From: Jiangella asiatica
GTDB lineage: Bacteria > Actinomycetota > Actinomycetes > Jiangellales > Jiangellaceae
DNA: 64,000 nt
Direction: 5' to 3'
Assembly: GCF_004349065.1 (NCBI RefSeq)
Contig: NZ_SMKZ01000025.1
Span: 1 to 64,000 of the forward strand
Shown here: positions 28,048 through 36,086 of the stretch, one piece after another
Position numbering within the stretch: position 1 is the first letter of the stretch
Layout of the letters: each line of letters begins with the position of its first letter
The notes under the pieces: model-generated
Seen by the model: only the letters and a program-made list of their open reading frames with translations
The model's database searches: none
Told to the model about the DNA's origin: nothing
Position numbers and translations under genes: made by a program

Positions 28048-29046
28048 TCACAGCGACGACCACGCCACCCCGATGCCCCGGTGCTCGGGCAGCGCGTAGC
28101 CGCCGACGTCGACCGGGGACTTCAGCCGTCGGACCGCACAGTAATAGTGGTGCAGGCGGTCCTGGTGCCGGATCACCGACGGCTTGTGAGCGTGCCAGTC
28201 GTCGAGGCTGCCCGGTGCTCCCACACCGACCAGGACGTCACCGGTCTTGACCCACGTGACGAGGTCGTCGGAGACGGCGACCAGCTCTTGCGCGTGTCCG
28301 TCGCCGCCGAGGCCGAAGTAGAACATCACCCACGTGCCGTCGGGTGCCCGGAGGACGCACGGGTCGGAGGCGAACCGCTCGTCTGGCGAGCCCGGACCGC
28401 CGTTCGGCAGCAGCGGCTCGTCGGCGACGCGACCCCAGTGCACGAGGTCGTCCGACACCGCCGCCCCGGTCTGCTCGATCCAGCGGCCGTCGTCGCGGTC
28501 CTTGGCGTTGTAGAACAACCAGTACCTGCCGTCGTGGCGCATCAGCCAGGACTTGTAGAGACCGCCGCGCTCCCACCGGCCGCCGTCCTCGGGACGAAGG
28601 AGCTCGCCGTGCTCCTCCCAATGCAGGAGGTCGCGGCTGCGGACGATGCCGATGACGGCCGAGCCGTGCTCGTAGCCGGCCTGCGGATAGGCGTGGTACG
28701 TGCCGTAGTGCCACCCGTCGACGGTGACCAGCTCGCCGTCGCCCGTGAGGTCGTTGTCGCGCAGGATCGACGTCAATGCGGTGTTGTAGCGACGGTGCGG
28801 CGAGGTGGGGTCGCGCGGGAGGACGAGCGTGGGACTCGACCACGTCCGGCCGTCGAACCACGACACGCCGGTCTGATAGCCGATGCCGTCCCAGCCGACG
28901 ACGGTCATGCCCAACTTCCCGTCGCGCCGGAAGGCGAACGGGCAGTCCACGCCGTGGCTGTTCCAGTCGCCGGCCCGCCAGGTCGGCGCGATCACCAGCT
29001 CGGCGGAGCGATCGGTCGGTCTCACGTAGGGCGGCAGAACGGCCAT
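28048..29046 (-). CDS. Five-bladed beta-propeller glycoside hydrolase (GH43/GH32-like)
   Basis: This 332-residue protein has repeated propeller blades with acidic residues in the inner strands: NSHGVDCPFAFRRDGKLGMT, YKSWLMRHDGRYWLFYNAKD, SDPCVLRAPDGTWVMFYFG and HKPSVIRHQDRLHHYYCAV. The pattern (blade aspartates plus GRYWLFY motifs) fits the GH43/GH32/GH130 superfamily, and no subfamily can be assigned. ATG 29046 follows GGAG. There is no signal peptide. It shares a divergent control region with the gene at 29112. Confidence 0.75.
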   Translation of the reverse strand: MAVLPPYVRPTDRSAELVIAPTWRAGDWNSHGVDCPFAFRRDGKLGMTVVGWDGIGYQTGVSWFDGRTWSSPTLVLPRDPTSPHRRYNTALTSILRDNDLTGDGELVTVDGWHYGTYHAYPQAGYEHGSAVIGIVRSRDLLHWEEHGELLRPEDGGRWERGGLYKSWLMRHDGRYWLFYNAKDRDDGRWIEQTGAAVSDDLVHWGRVADEPLLPNGGPGSPDERFASDPCVLRAPDGTWVMFYFGLGGDGHAQELVAVSDDLVTWVKTGDVLVGVGAPGSLDDWHAHKPSVIRHQDRLHHYYCAVRRLKSPVDVGGYALPEHRGIGVAWSSL

Positions 29047-29076
29047 GAACACAGGGCTCCGGGGGAGACGCTCGCG

Positions 29077-29120
29077 TTGACACGCGATGGCGGATCTGGT
29101 CGGATTGAAACGTGTCAATC
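29077..29120 (+). promoter_or_regulatory. Promoter overlapped by a perfect LacI-type operator
   Basis: TTGACA (29077-29082) and TCGGAT (29100-29105) are 17 bases apart. The 18-base site GATTGAAACGTGTCAATC (29103-29120) has perfect 6-base arms (GATTGA/TCAATC) and the TTGAAACG core of LacI operators. It covers the -10 box, the expected start point and the GTG at 29112, so it would repress directly. It also lies upstream of the minus-strand gene. Confidence 0.65.
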
Positions 29121-31214
29121 CATCCTACCGTCCCGGCCGTGGACCGCCGGGATCTCGTCGATCGGCACCGCGTCCATCTCACCGCCGCAGCTCCCGAGTC
29201 GCCGCTCAGCGTCGGCAACGGAGACTTCTGCTTCACCGCGGACTGCACCGGACTCCAGACCCTCGCCGACTGGCACACCCGGGCCAGCGCGAGGCGCGAC
29301 GAGCGCAGCGCCACACCGCTCGGGACGCAGTCCTCGTGGGCCTTCCACTGGGCGCCGAACCCGGACGGAGTGACGCTGGCCGACACCGAGCGGCAATACC
29401 CCGACCCGGCCGGTCGCGAGCTGAGCTTCCCGACGGCGTACGACTGGCGGCTGTCCGACGAGGAGGCCCGGCGCCTCCAGCCCGCGGGGCACTACTTCTG
29501 GACCAACCCGCAGCGGCTGCATCTCGGCCGGGTCGCCTACGTGCTCCGCTCGCCGGACACGCGTGCTCCCGTCGTGACCCCGGGGCCGATCGACGACGTC
29601 GACCAGACGCTCGACCTGTGGACCGGTATCTTGACCAGCGCCTTCTCCCTCGAGGGGCGGCGCACCACCACCCGTACCGCCGTCCATCCGCACCGTGACG
29701 TCCTCGCCGTGCACGCCGCGTCCGGCCTGTTCGCCGGCGGCGACGCCCGGCTGCGGGTCTCGTTCGGCGCCGTGGACGACACCTTCGAAGCCGAGGAACG
29801 CACGGACGACCCCGACGCGCACCGGAGCATCGTCGAGCTGACCGACGCGCGCACCGTCGTCGTCCGGCGGGCCGTCGACGACGCCTGCTACGTCGTGCGC
29901 GCACACGTGGTGGGCGCCTCGTTCGAGCACACCGACCGCCACGCGCTCGACGTCGTGCCCGAGGGCGACGGCGTCCACCTGGTGGTGGAGTTCACCCCCG
30001 GGCCGTCCGACGAGCCGCTGCCCAGCGCGGCGGCGGTCTTCGCGGAATCCGAGCGGCACTGGGAGCGCTTCTGGCGCTCCGGGGCCGTGGTCGACTTCAG
30101 CGGCAGCAGCGACCCCCGCGCGGGCGAGCTCGAACGCCGCGTGGTCCTGTCGCAGTACCTCACCGCGATCCAGTGCGCGGGGACGCTGCCGCCGCAGGAG
30201 AGCGGCCTGGTCTGCAACTCGTGGGCCGGCAAGTTCCATCTCGAGATGCACTGGTGGCACGCGGCGCACTTCCCGATGTGGGGCCGGCCCGAGCTGCTCG
30301 AGCCGAGTCTGGAGTGGTACCGGTCGATCCTCCCCGTCGCCCGGCGCAACGCCGAGCGCAACGGCTACCGCGGGGCGCGCTGGCCGAAGCACGTCGGCCC
30401 GGAGGGGGTCGAGAGCCCCAACGACATCGGGCCGCTGCTGGTGTGGCAGCAGCCGCACCCGGTGTACTTCGCCGAGCTCGTGTTCCGCGCCCGCGGCGAC
30501 GACCCGGCCGTACTGGAGGCCTACGGCGACCTCGTCGACGAGACCGCGGAGTTCCTCAGCTCGCTGCTGTGGTGGCGCGACGGCGAGGCGCACCTCGCAC
30601 CGCCGGTCATGCCGGCACAGGAGCGCTACGAGGCCGCCACGACCTGGGACCCGACGTTCGAGCTCGCCTACGTCGCGTGGGCCCTGGGCGTCGCGTGCGA
30701 GTGGCGCCGGCGGCGTGGGCTGGAGGTCCCCGACGCGTGGGAGCGCGCCATCACGGGCATGGCGCCGCTGCCGACGGCGGACGGGCGCTACGAGGCCGTC
30801 CGCGGGCAGTGCGCCGTCATCGACCACCCGTCGCTGCTGGGGGCGCTCGGGTTCGTACCGGACTCGCCGCTCGTCGACCGCGACACCATGTCAACCACCC
30901 TCGACTGGGTCCTCGAGGCCTGGGACTGGCGGACGACGTGGGGCTGGGACTTCCCGCTGATCGCCATGTGCGCCCGCGAGCTCGGGCGGCTCGACCTCGC
31001 GTTCGACACGCTCCTGTCGCCGCGGCCCCGCAACCGCTACCTCGCGAACGGGCACAACTTCCAGGTGCCGAACCGGCTCCCGCTGTACCTGCCGGGCAAC
31101 GGCGGGCTGCTCGCGGCGATCGCGATGCTGGTCACGGACAAGACCGGCACCGTCGTCGCGGACCTGCCCGACGGCTGGGTCGTCCGGGCCGACGGCTTCC
31201 CACCGCGCCCTTAG
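29112..31214 (+). CDS. Six-hairpin (alpha/alpha)6 glycoside hydrolase-like protein
   Basis: This 700-residue protein has an N-terminal beta-sandwich (about 20-310) followed by an (alpha/alpha)6 barrel (about 330-690), the layout of GH65/GH95-like enzymes. Conserved-looking acidic motifs include WAGKFHLEMHWWHAAHFPMWGRPE and WGWDFPLIAMCARELG. The GTG at 29112 lies seven bases after the -10 box, so the mRNA is probably leaderless; GTG 29139 is the alternative. No signal peptide is seen. The family cannot be fixed by eye, and the substrate is probably a glycoside imported by one of the two ABC systems. Confidence 0.75.
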   Translation: MSIHPTVPAVDRRDLVDRHRVHLTAAAPESPLSVGNGDFCFTADCTGLQTLADWHTRASARRDERSATPLGTQSSWAFHWAPNPDGVTLADTERQYPDPAGRELSFPTAYDWRLSDEEARRLQPAGHYFWTNPQRLHLGRVAYVLRSPDTRAPVVTPGPIDDVDQTLDLWTGILTSAFSLEGRRTTTRTAVHPHRDVLAVHAASGLFAGGDARLRVSFGAVDDTFEAEERTDDPDAHRSIVELTDARTVVVRRAVDDACYVVRAHVVGASFEHTDRHALDVVPEGDGVHLVVEFTPGPSDEPLPSAAAVFAESERHWERFWRSGAVVDFSGSSDPRAGELERRVVLSQYLTAIQCAGTLPPQESGLVCNSWAGKFHLEMHWWHAAHFPMWGRPELLEPSLEWYRSILPVARRNAERNGYRGARWPKHVGPEGVESPNDIGPLLVWQQPHPVYFAELVFRARGDDPAVLEAYGDLVDETAEFLSSLLWWRDGEAHLAPPVMPAQERYEAATTWDPTFELAYVAWALGVACEWRRRRGLEVPDAWERAITGMAPLPTADGRYEAVRGQCAVIDHPSLLGALGFVPDSPLVDRDTMSTTLDWVLEAWDWRTTWGWDFPLIAMCARELGRLDLAFDTLLSPRPRNRYLANGHNFQVPNRLPLYLPGNGGLLAAIAMLVTDKTGTVVADLPDGWVVRADGFPPRP

Positions 31215-31229
31215 ACCGCGTCCAGCCCC

Positions 31230-31317
31230 AAATGATCACGTTCAGCACGAGATCTCGTGTCACACCATGCTCGCAATCATGGTGAGGCTCGGGTGATCCT
31301 GCTGAACGTGATCATTT
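31230..31317 (+). repeat. Mosaic palindromic repeat, copy 3 (88 bases, intact)
   Basis: Perfect 18-base terminal inverted repeats AAATGATCACGTTCAGCA (31230-31247) and TGCTGAACGTGATCATTT (31300-31317) enclose two inner palindromes: CACGAGATCTCGTG (31246-31259) and the hairpin CACCATG (31263-31269)/CATGGTG (31278-31284). It lies between convergent genes. The size and structure suit a small non-coding palindromic element (REP- or MITE-like) that may also terminate transcription. Confidence 0.9.
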
Positions 31318-31344
31318 CGATCGCGGACACGGTGGTCGCGCGGC

Positions 31345-32172
31345 TCAGCCCTTCACCGCTCCGGACGTCACGCTGCTCATCACCATGCGGCGGAAGAACA
31401 GGAACAGCACGATCAACGGGATGGTCGCGAGCAGCGTCGCGGCCATGACGACCGGGTAGTCGCTGGTGCCGTGGGTGCCGTTGAGCTGCTGCAGCGCCAC
31501 CGGGAGCGTGTAGAGGGCGGAGTCGTTGAGGACGAGCAGCGGCCATAGGTACTCGTTCCAGTTCCACATGAACTGGAACACCGTGAAGCCCGCGATGGCC
31601 GGCCGCAGCGCCGGCACGCCGACGTGCCAGAAGACGCGGAGGAACCCGGCGCCGTCGACGCGCGCGGCCTCGATCACCTCGTATGAGACCGCCTCGCGGG
31701 CGGCCTGGCGCATCCAGAAGATGCCGAACGCGCTGGCCGCTCCCGGGACGATCAGCGGGAGGTAGGTGTTGATCCAGCCGAGGTCGACGTAGATCTGGAA
31801 CATCGGAACCAGCATGACGCCGGTGGGCAGCGTCATCGTCACGAGCAGGATCGCGAACAGCCAGTCGCGGGCGGGGAACCGGAACATCGCGAACACGAAG
31901 CCCGAGAGCGCCGCGATGGTGACGGTGACGGCGGTGGCGACGACGGACACGAACACCGAGTTGAGGAACGCCTGGTGGAAGTCGACGCTGTCGAACAGCC
32001 GGCCGATGTTGGCGACGAGCTGGCTGCCGGGGATGAGCCGGGGCGGGCTGCCGAAGATGTCCGACGTCCGGCTCGTCGACATCACGACCAGCCAGTAGAA
32101 CGGGAACGCGAACAGGGCGGCGGCCGGGACCAGCACGAGGTGCTGGACCCACATCCGTGGGCGGGACTTCAC
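31345..32172 (-). CDS. ABC sugar importer permease, MalG type (second system)
   Basis: This 275-residue permease has six helices and the coupling loop YEVIEAARVDGAGFLRVFWHVGVPALRPA. GTG 32172 overlaps the stop of the MalF-type gene (GTGA), showing translational coupling. It is the third gene of the operon that starts with the binding lipoprotein at 34416. Confidence 0.93.
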   Translation of the reverse strand: MKSRPRMWVQHLVLVPAAALFAFPFYWLVVMSTSRTSDIFGSPPRLIPGSQLVANIGRLFDSVDFHQAFLNSVFVSVVATAVTVTIAALSGFVFAMFRFPARDWLFAILLVTMTLPTGVMLVPMFQIYVDLGWINTYLPLIVPGAASAFGIFWMRQAAREAVSYEVIEAARVDGAGFLRVFWHVGVPALRPAIAGFTVFQFMWNWNEYLWPLLVLNDSALYTLPVALQQLNGTHGTSDYPVVMAATLLATIPLIVLFLFFRRMVMSSVTSGAVKG

Positions 32173-33128
32173 GACAGCTCCTTCCGGCGCTTTGCGATGA
32201 CCCTGGCGTTGAGGACCGCGAGCAGGATGAGCACGACGAAGATGCCCCAGCCGATGGCGGTGGCGAACCCGAGGTCGGTCGGGACGGTCTGCAGCGTCGC
32301 GCCCATGTACCGCACCTGGAGGAACATCATCGTGACCACTGAGTCGTTCGGGCCGCCCAGCCCGTTGGTCAGCACCTGCGGCTCGGTGAAGATCTGGAAG
32401 CCGCTGATCGTGCCGGTGACGGCGACGAAGGCCACGGTGGGCAGGATCATGGGGATCGTGATCGAGCGCAGGATGCGCCAGGAGCCGGCGCCGTCGAGCC
32501 GGGCCGCTTCGTACAGCGTCGGCGGGATCGACGAGATACCCGCGAGAAAGATGACCACGAAGTAGCCGAAGCTCCGCCAGAAGATCATGATCGAGACGAC
32601 CAGGCGGACGCCCCACTCGGTGGTCATCCAGGGAACCGACGACAGTCCGACCCCCTCGAGGATCGCGTTGATGATGCCGTACTCGTTGGAGAACAGCGAC
32701 TGGAACACGATCGCGACCGCCACGATCGAGGTCACCTGTGGCAGGAAGAACATGGTCTGGTACAGGCCGCGGGCGCGCAGTTTCGGCGAGCTGAGCAGCG
32801 CCGCGGCACCCAGGGACGCGAGGATGACGGGGACCTGCGCGGTCAGGAAGATGATGACCGTGTTGCCGAGGGCGTGCGTGAACTCGCCCGAGGAGAACAG
32901 CCGGACGAACTGGTCGGGCCCGACCCATTCGATGTCGCCGAGGCCGTCCCACGACACCATCGACAGGTAGACGGCGAACAGGAGCGGGAACAGGCCGAAC
33001 GCGGCGAAGAGGATGAAGAACGGCGAGATCGCGAGGTACTCCCGCCAGTAGCGCAGGAGCGACCTGCGCTTTCTGAGCTGAGGCGTCGTCGTCTTCCCGG
33101 GGCGTCGCGTCGTTGCGGTCTGCGTCAT
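32169..33128 (-). CDS. ABC sugar importer permease, MalF/LacF type (second system)
   Basis: This 319-residue permease has a basic N-terminal tail, a first helix at about 32-54 (AISPFFILFAAFGLFPLLFAVYL), a P2-loop with the WVGPDQFVRLF segment, and the coupling loop PTLYEAARLDGAGSWRILRSITIPMILP. ATG 33128 follows GGAGG. It pairs with the permease downstream and the lipoprotein upstream. Confidence 0.93.
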   Translation of the reverse strand: MTQTATTRRPGKTTTPQLRKRRSLLRYWREYLAISPFFILFAAFGLFPLLFAVYLSMVSWDGLGDIEWVGPDQFVRLFSSGEFTHALGNTVIIFLTAQVPVILASLGAAALLSSPKLRARGLYQTMFFLPQVTSIVAVAIVFQSLFSNEYGIINAILEGVGLSSVPWMTTEWGVRLVVSIMIFWRSFGYFVVIFLAGISSIPPTLYEAARLDGAGSWRILRSITIPMILPTVAFVAVTGTISGFQIFTEPQVLTNGLGGPNDSVVTMMFLQVRYMGATLQTVPTDLGFATAIGWGIFVVLILLAVLNARVIAKRRKELS

Positions 33129-33180
33129 ATGGCCCTCCGCGCGGGCGGCGCCGTGCCCGGCACCGCCCGCGAATGTCGGA

Positions 33181-34416
33181 TCACAGTTCGGCGGTCGCCG
33201 CGAGCAGTGACTCGTAGACCTCCGCGGGATCCTCGTCCGAGCTCGCCAGGTCGTTCAACGCCACGAAGAACTGGGCCGCGACCGTTCCGCTGTTGGGGCC
33301 CTGGTAGACCAGCGGCGCCTCGGCCGCCGTCTGGGCGAGGACGCCGAGGGTGTCCTGCCCGCCGTAGAAGTCCTGCGGTGTCGCCACCTCGGGATCGGCA
33401 TGGACGCCGGTCGAGGCCGGGAAGAGGCCCTTGTCGAGGTAGCCGGCCTTCTGGAACTCCGCGCCCCCGATGAACGCGGCGAGCTCACGAGCCTCGTCCG
33501 GGTGGTCGCTCGCGGCGAGGGCGGCGACGTACGAGCCGCCGGTCGCGGCCGGGCCGCCGGGCACCGTGGTGACTCGCCAGGCGCCGGACTGCTGCTCGCC
33601 GGCCGACTGGAGCAGTCCGTCCTCCCACGCGGGTCCGACGAAGGCGACGATGTCCTCCTGCGTCATCGCCGCGTTCCACTCGGGCGTGTACGGCTCGGTG
33701 TTCGTGCACAGGCCGTCCTGTGCGAGTGCCGCGGACTCGACGAAGGCGTCGTGCGAGATGGGCGAGTCGACGGCGTTCACGGCCTCGCCGTCCTGCTGTT
33801 CGAAGTAGGCGTAGCCCTGCTGCGCGAGCCGCGCCTGGTAGACCTGACCGGCGTGGTCGCACACGTACTGGCCGGTCGCGGCGGTGGCTTCGGCGAGCTC
33901 GCGGTACGCCTCCCACGAGTCGATCTCCGCGGCGACGGCCTCCGGCTCGGTCGGGTAGCCGAGCGCTTCCAGGGCGTCCGCGCGGTAGAAGAACCCCCAC
34001 GGGCCGATGTCGGTGGGGAGCGTGAGCTGCTTGCCGTCAGGGGTGAGGCCGAGATCGAGCGTCCAGTCGACCGCGTCGCTCGCGGCGGCCTCGTCCGCGA
34101 GATCCAGGAACTGGTCGGAGACGCTGAAGAACGACGGCAGGCTGCCGCCCATGACGACGACGTCGGGCAGGCCGCTCTTCGACCGCAGCGCGGCCCGCAG
34201 CTTGTCCTCGATGTCGGGGATGTCCTGGAAGGTGATCTCGTAGTCGGGGAACTGCTCGTCGAGCAGCTGCTGGACGTCGTCGGGCACCGAGTTGCTTCGA
34301 GCCCAGAGCGTCAGCTCGACCTGGCCGTCGGAGGCCTGGTCGTCGCCGCCGCACCCGGCCAGGGCGCCGACCGTCGCGATGGCCGCGCCAGCTGCGAGCA
34401 TGCGAGGAAGTCTCAT
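33181..34416 (-). CDS. ABC importer sugar-binding lipoprotein (second system)
   Basis: This 411-residue family-1 solute-binding protein has a lipoprotein signal MRLPRMLAAGAAIATVGALAGC. ATG 34416 follows GGAG at good spacing; an in-frame GTG at 34428 is less likely. VELTLWARSNSVPDDVQQLLDEQFPDYEIT is the usual first domain. The operon is divergent from the GH140-like and GH42 genes, so the importer probably feeds those enzymes. No ATPase gene is linked. Confidence 0.92.
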   Translation of the reverse strand: MRLPRMLAAGAAIATVGALAGCGGDDQASDGQVELTLWARSNSVPDDVQQLLDEQFPDYEITFQDIPDIEDKLRAALRSKSGLPDVVVMGGSLPSFFSVSDQFLDLADEAAASDAVDWTLDLGLTPDGKQLTLPTDIGPWGFFYRADALEALGYPTEPEAVAAEIDSWEAYRELAEATAATGQYVCDHAGQVYQARLAQQGYAYFEQQDGEAVNAVDSPISHDAFVESAALAQDGLCTNTEPYTPEWNAAMTQEDIVAFVGPAWEDGLLQSAGEQQSGAWRVTTVPGGPAATGGSYVAALAASDHPDEARELAAFIGGAEFQKAGYLDKGLFPASTGVHADPEVATPQDFYGGQDTLGVLAQTAAEAPLVYQGPNSGTVAAQFFVALNDLASSDEDPAEVYESLLAATAEL

Positions 34417-34442
34417 CGTCGTCTCCACTCAGGGGGTGAGTA

Positions 34443-34537
34443 ACAACGGTTGTCGCGGACCTATACGTTTCAGTGACATGGGCGCCGGGCGCCGGGCCGA
34501 TGCTATGTTGCATGAACATTCACGTCAACACGATTAT
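34443..34537. promoter_or_regulatory. Divergent control region with LacI-like half-site and promoter
   Basis: ACAACGGTTGT (34443-34453) is a perfect palindrome next to the importer gene. CTATACGTTTCAGT (34461-34474) carries, on the minus strand, the TGAAACG core seen at 27110 and 29103. TTGCAT (34508-34513) and GATTAT (34532-34537), 18 bases apart, form a plausible promoter for the gene at 34580. The repressor gene is not in the window. Confidence 0.45.
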
Positions 34538-34579
34538 GCAAGCTGGTGCCGTCAACGGTCCGAAAGGGAGCACACACCC

Positions 34580-36085
34580 ATGTCCCATGAGCTCTATCGA
34601 CCGATCGAGCTGTCCTTCGAGGGAGACACCGTTATCCCGGCGGACCGAACGCCGCTGTGGGTGCGCTTCACCCACGAGTCCGCCGGTGAGCACGTGCTTC
34701 CCGGGTTCTGGGACGGCGAGCGGACCTACCGCGTCCGGTTCGCGCCGGAGGAGACAGGCACGTGGACCTGGCGCAGCGAGAGTGCCGAGGACCCCGCGCT
34801 CGCCGGCGTCGAGGGGACGTTCGACGTCGTCGCGGGCGGGGAGCATGGTCCGGTCCGGGTCGCCAACCGGTTCCATTTCGCCCACGCCGACGGGACGCCG
34901 TTCCGGCCCGTGGGCACGACCGCCTACAACTGGCTGCACCAGGACGAGCCGCTCTTCTCCGAGACGGTGGACGCCGTCGCCGACGCCGGGTTCAACAAGC
35001 TGCGGTTCATGGTCTTTCCGCAGGCCGGCGGCTACATCGAGCACACCCCCGAGCTGTTCCCGTTCGAGCGGACGGACGGGAAGTGGGACGTGACGCGGCC
35101 GGTGATCCCGTTCTTCCGGCGCCTCGACGCCGCCGTCGAGGCGCTGGGGCGTCGCGGCGTCCAGGCGGATGTCCTGATCTTCAACGCCTACGACCGCGGC
35201 TACTTCGGGCTCAACGAGCTCACCGAGGACGAGGACGACGTCTACCTGCGGTACCTCGTGGCTCGGCTGGCGGCGCATCCGCACGTGTGGTGGTCGCTGT
35301 GCAACGAGTTCGACCAGCTCCAGCGGCCCGCCCGGCGGTGGGACCGTGCCGGGCATCGCCTGGCCGAGCTCGACCCGCACGCGCACCTGCGCTCGATCCA
35401 CAACTGGGTCGAGCTCTACGACAACAACCAGCCGTGGGTCACGCACGCCTCGATCCAGAACGGGTCGGCGACCACCGAGTTCGGCCGCGCGAACCTGTAC
35501 CGCGACGTCTACGGCAAGCCCGTCGTGCTGGACGAGATCAAGTACGAGGGCGACATCCCCGAGCGCTGGGGCCGGCTGACGGCCCGGCAGCTCGTCGACC
35601 AGTTTTGGATCGCGACTGTCTCGGGGTGCTACGCCTCGCACGGCGAGAGCTTCGTCACCAAGAGCGGCAGCCTGCACATGGTCGAGGGCGGCCCGCTGCG
35701 TGGGGAGTCGCCCGCGCGGCTGCGGTTCCTGCGCGGCATCCTCGAGGACCTCGTCGTTCCCGGCCTCGACCCGATCGACAAATGGGACGACCCCGCGCAC
35801 GCGGCCGGCGTGTCGCGCCGCCAGTACGTGCAGTACCTCGGTGCGTCGGCGCCGCGGACGTGGGCGTTCCGCCTTCCCGTCGGGGTCCCCGGCGAACGGC
35901 CGGAGCCCGGCGACGTCTTCGAGGTCGACGTCATCGACACCTGGAACATGACGGTGACGCGCGTCGACCGCCGGTTCACCCTCACCGAAGTCCTGCGCAA
36001 GGACGCCTACGATCGTGACTGCGCCCCGCTGGAGCTGCCGCACGGAGAGGCGATCGCACTGAGGATCACGCGAGTCGAGGACTGA
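34580..36085 (+). CDS. DUF5060-DUF4038-like-DUF5605 glycosidase, candidate apiosidase (GH140-like)
   Basis: This 501-residue protein starts with a DUF5060 beta-sandwich (about 1-85; WDGERTYRVRFAPEETGTWTWRS). A TIM barrel follows (about 100-400; FRPVGTTAYNWLHQ, LRFMVFPQ) and then a DUF5605-type beta domain (about 410-501). Likely catalytic residues are E243 in WWSLCNEFDQ and E319 in VVLDEIKYEGD, as in clan GH-A. DUF4038-type barrels include GH140 apiosidases. ATG 34580 follows AAAGGGAG. No signal peptide. The GH42 gene begins one base after its stop. The apionate pathway nearby supports an apiose-releasing role, which is an inference. Confidence 0.75.
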   Translation: MSHELYRPIELSFEGDTVIPADRTPLWVRFTHESAGEHVLPGFWDGERTYRVRFAPEETGTWTWRSESAEDPALAGVEGTFDVVAGGEHGPVRVANRFHFAHADGTPFRPVGTTAYNWLHQDEPLFSETVDAVADAGFNKLRFMVFPQAGGYIEHTPELFPFERTDGKWDVTRPVIPFFRRLDAAVEALGRRGVQADVLIFNAYDRGYFGLNELTEDEDDVYLRYLVARLAAHPHVWWSLCNEFDQLQRPARRWDRAGHRLAELDPHAHLRSIHNWVELYDNNQPWVTHASIQNGSATTEFGRANLYRDVYGKPVVLDEIKYEGDIPERWGRLTARQLVDQFWIATVSGCYASHGESFVTKSGSLHMVEGGPLRGESPARLRFLRGILEDLVVPGLDPIDKWDDPAHAAGVSRRQYVQYLGASAPRTWAFRLPVGVPGERPEPGDVFEVDVIDTWNMTVTRVDRRFTLTEVLRKDAYDRDCAPLELPHGEAIALRITRVED

Positions 36086-36086
36086 C

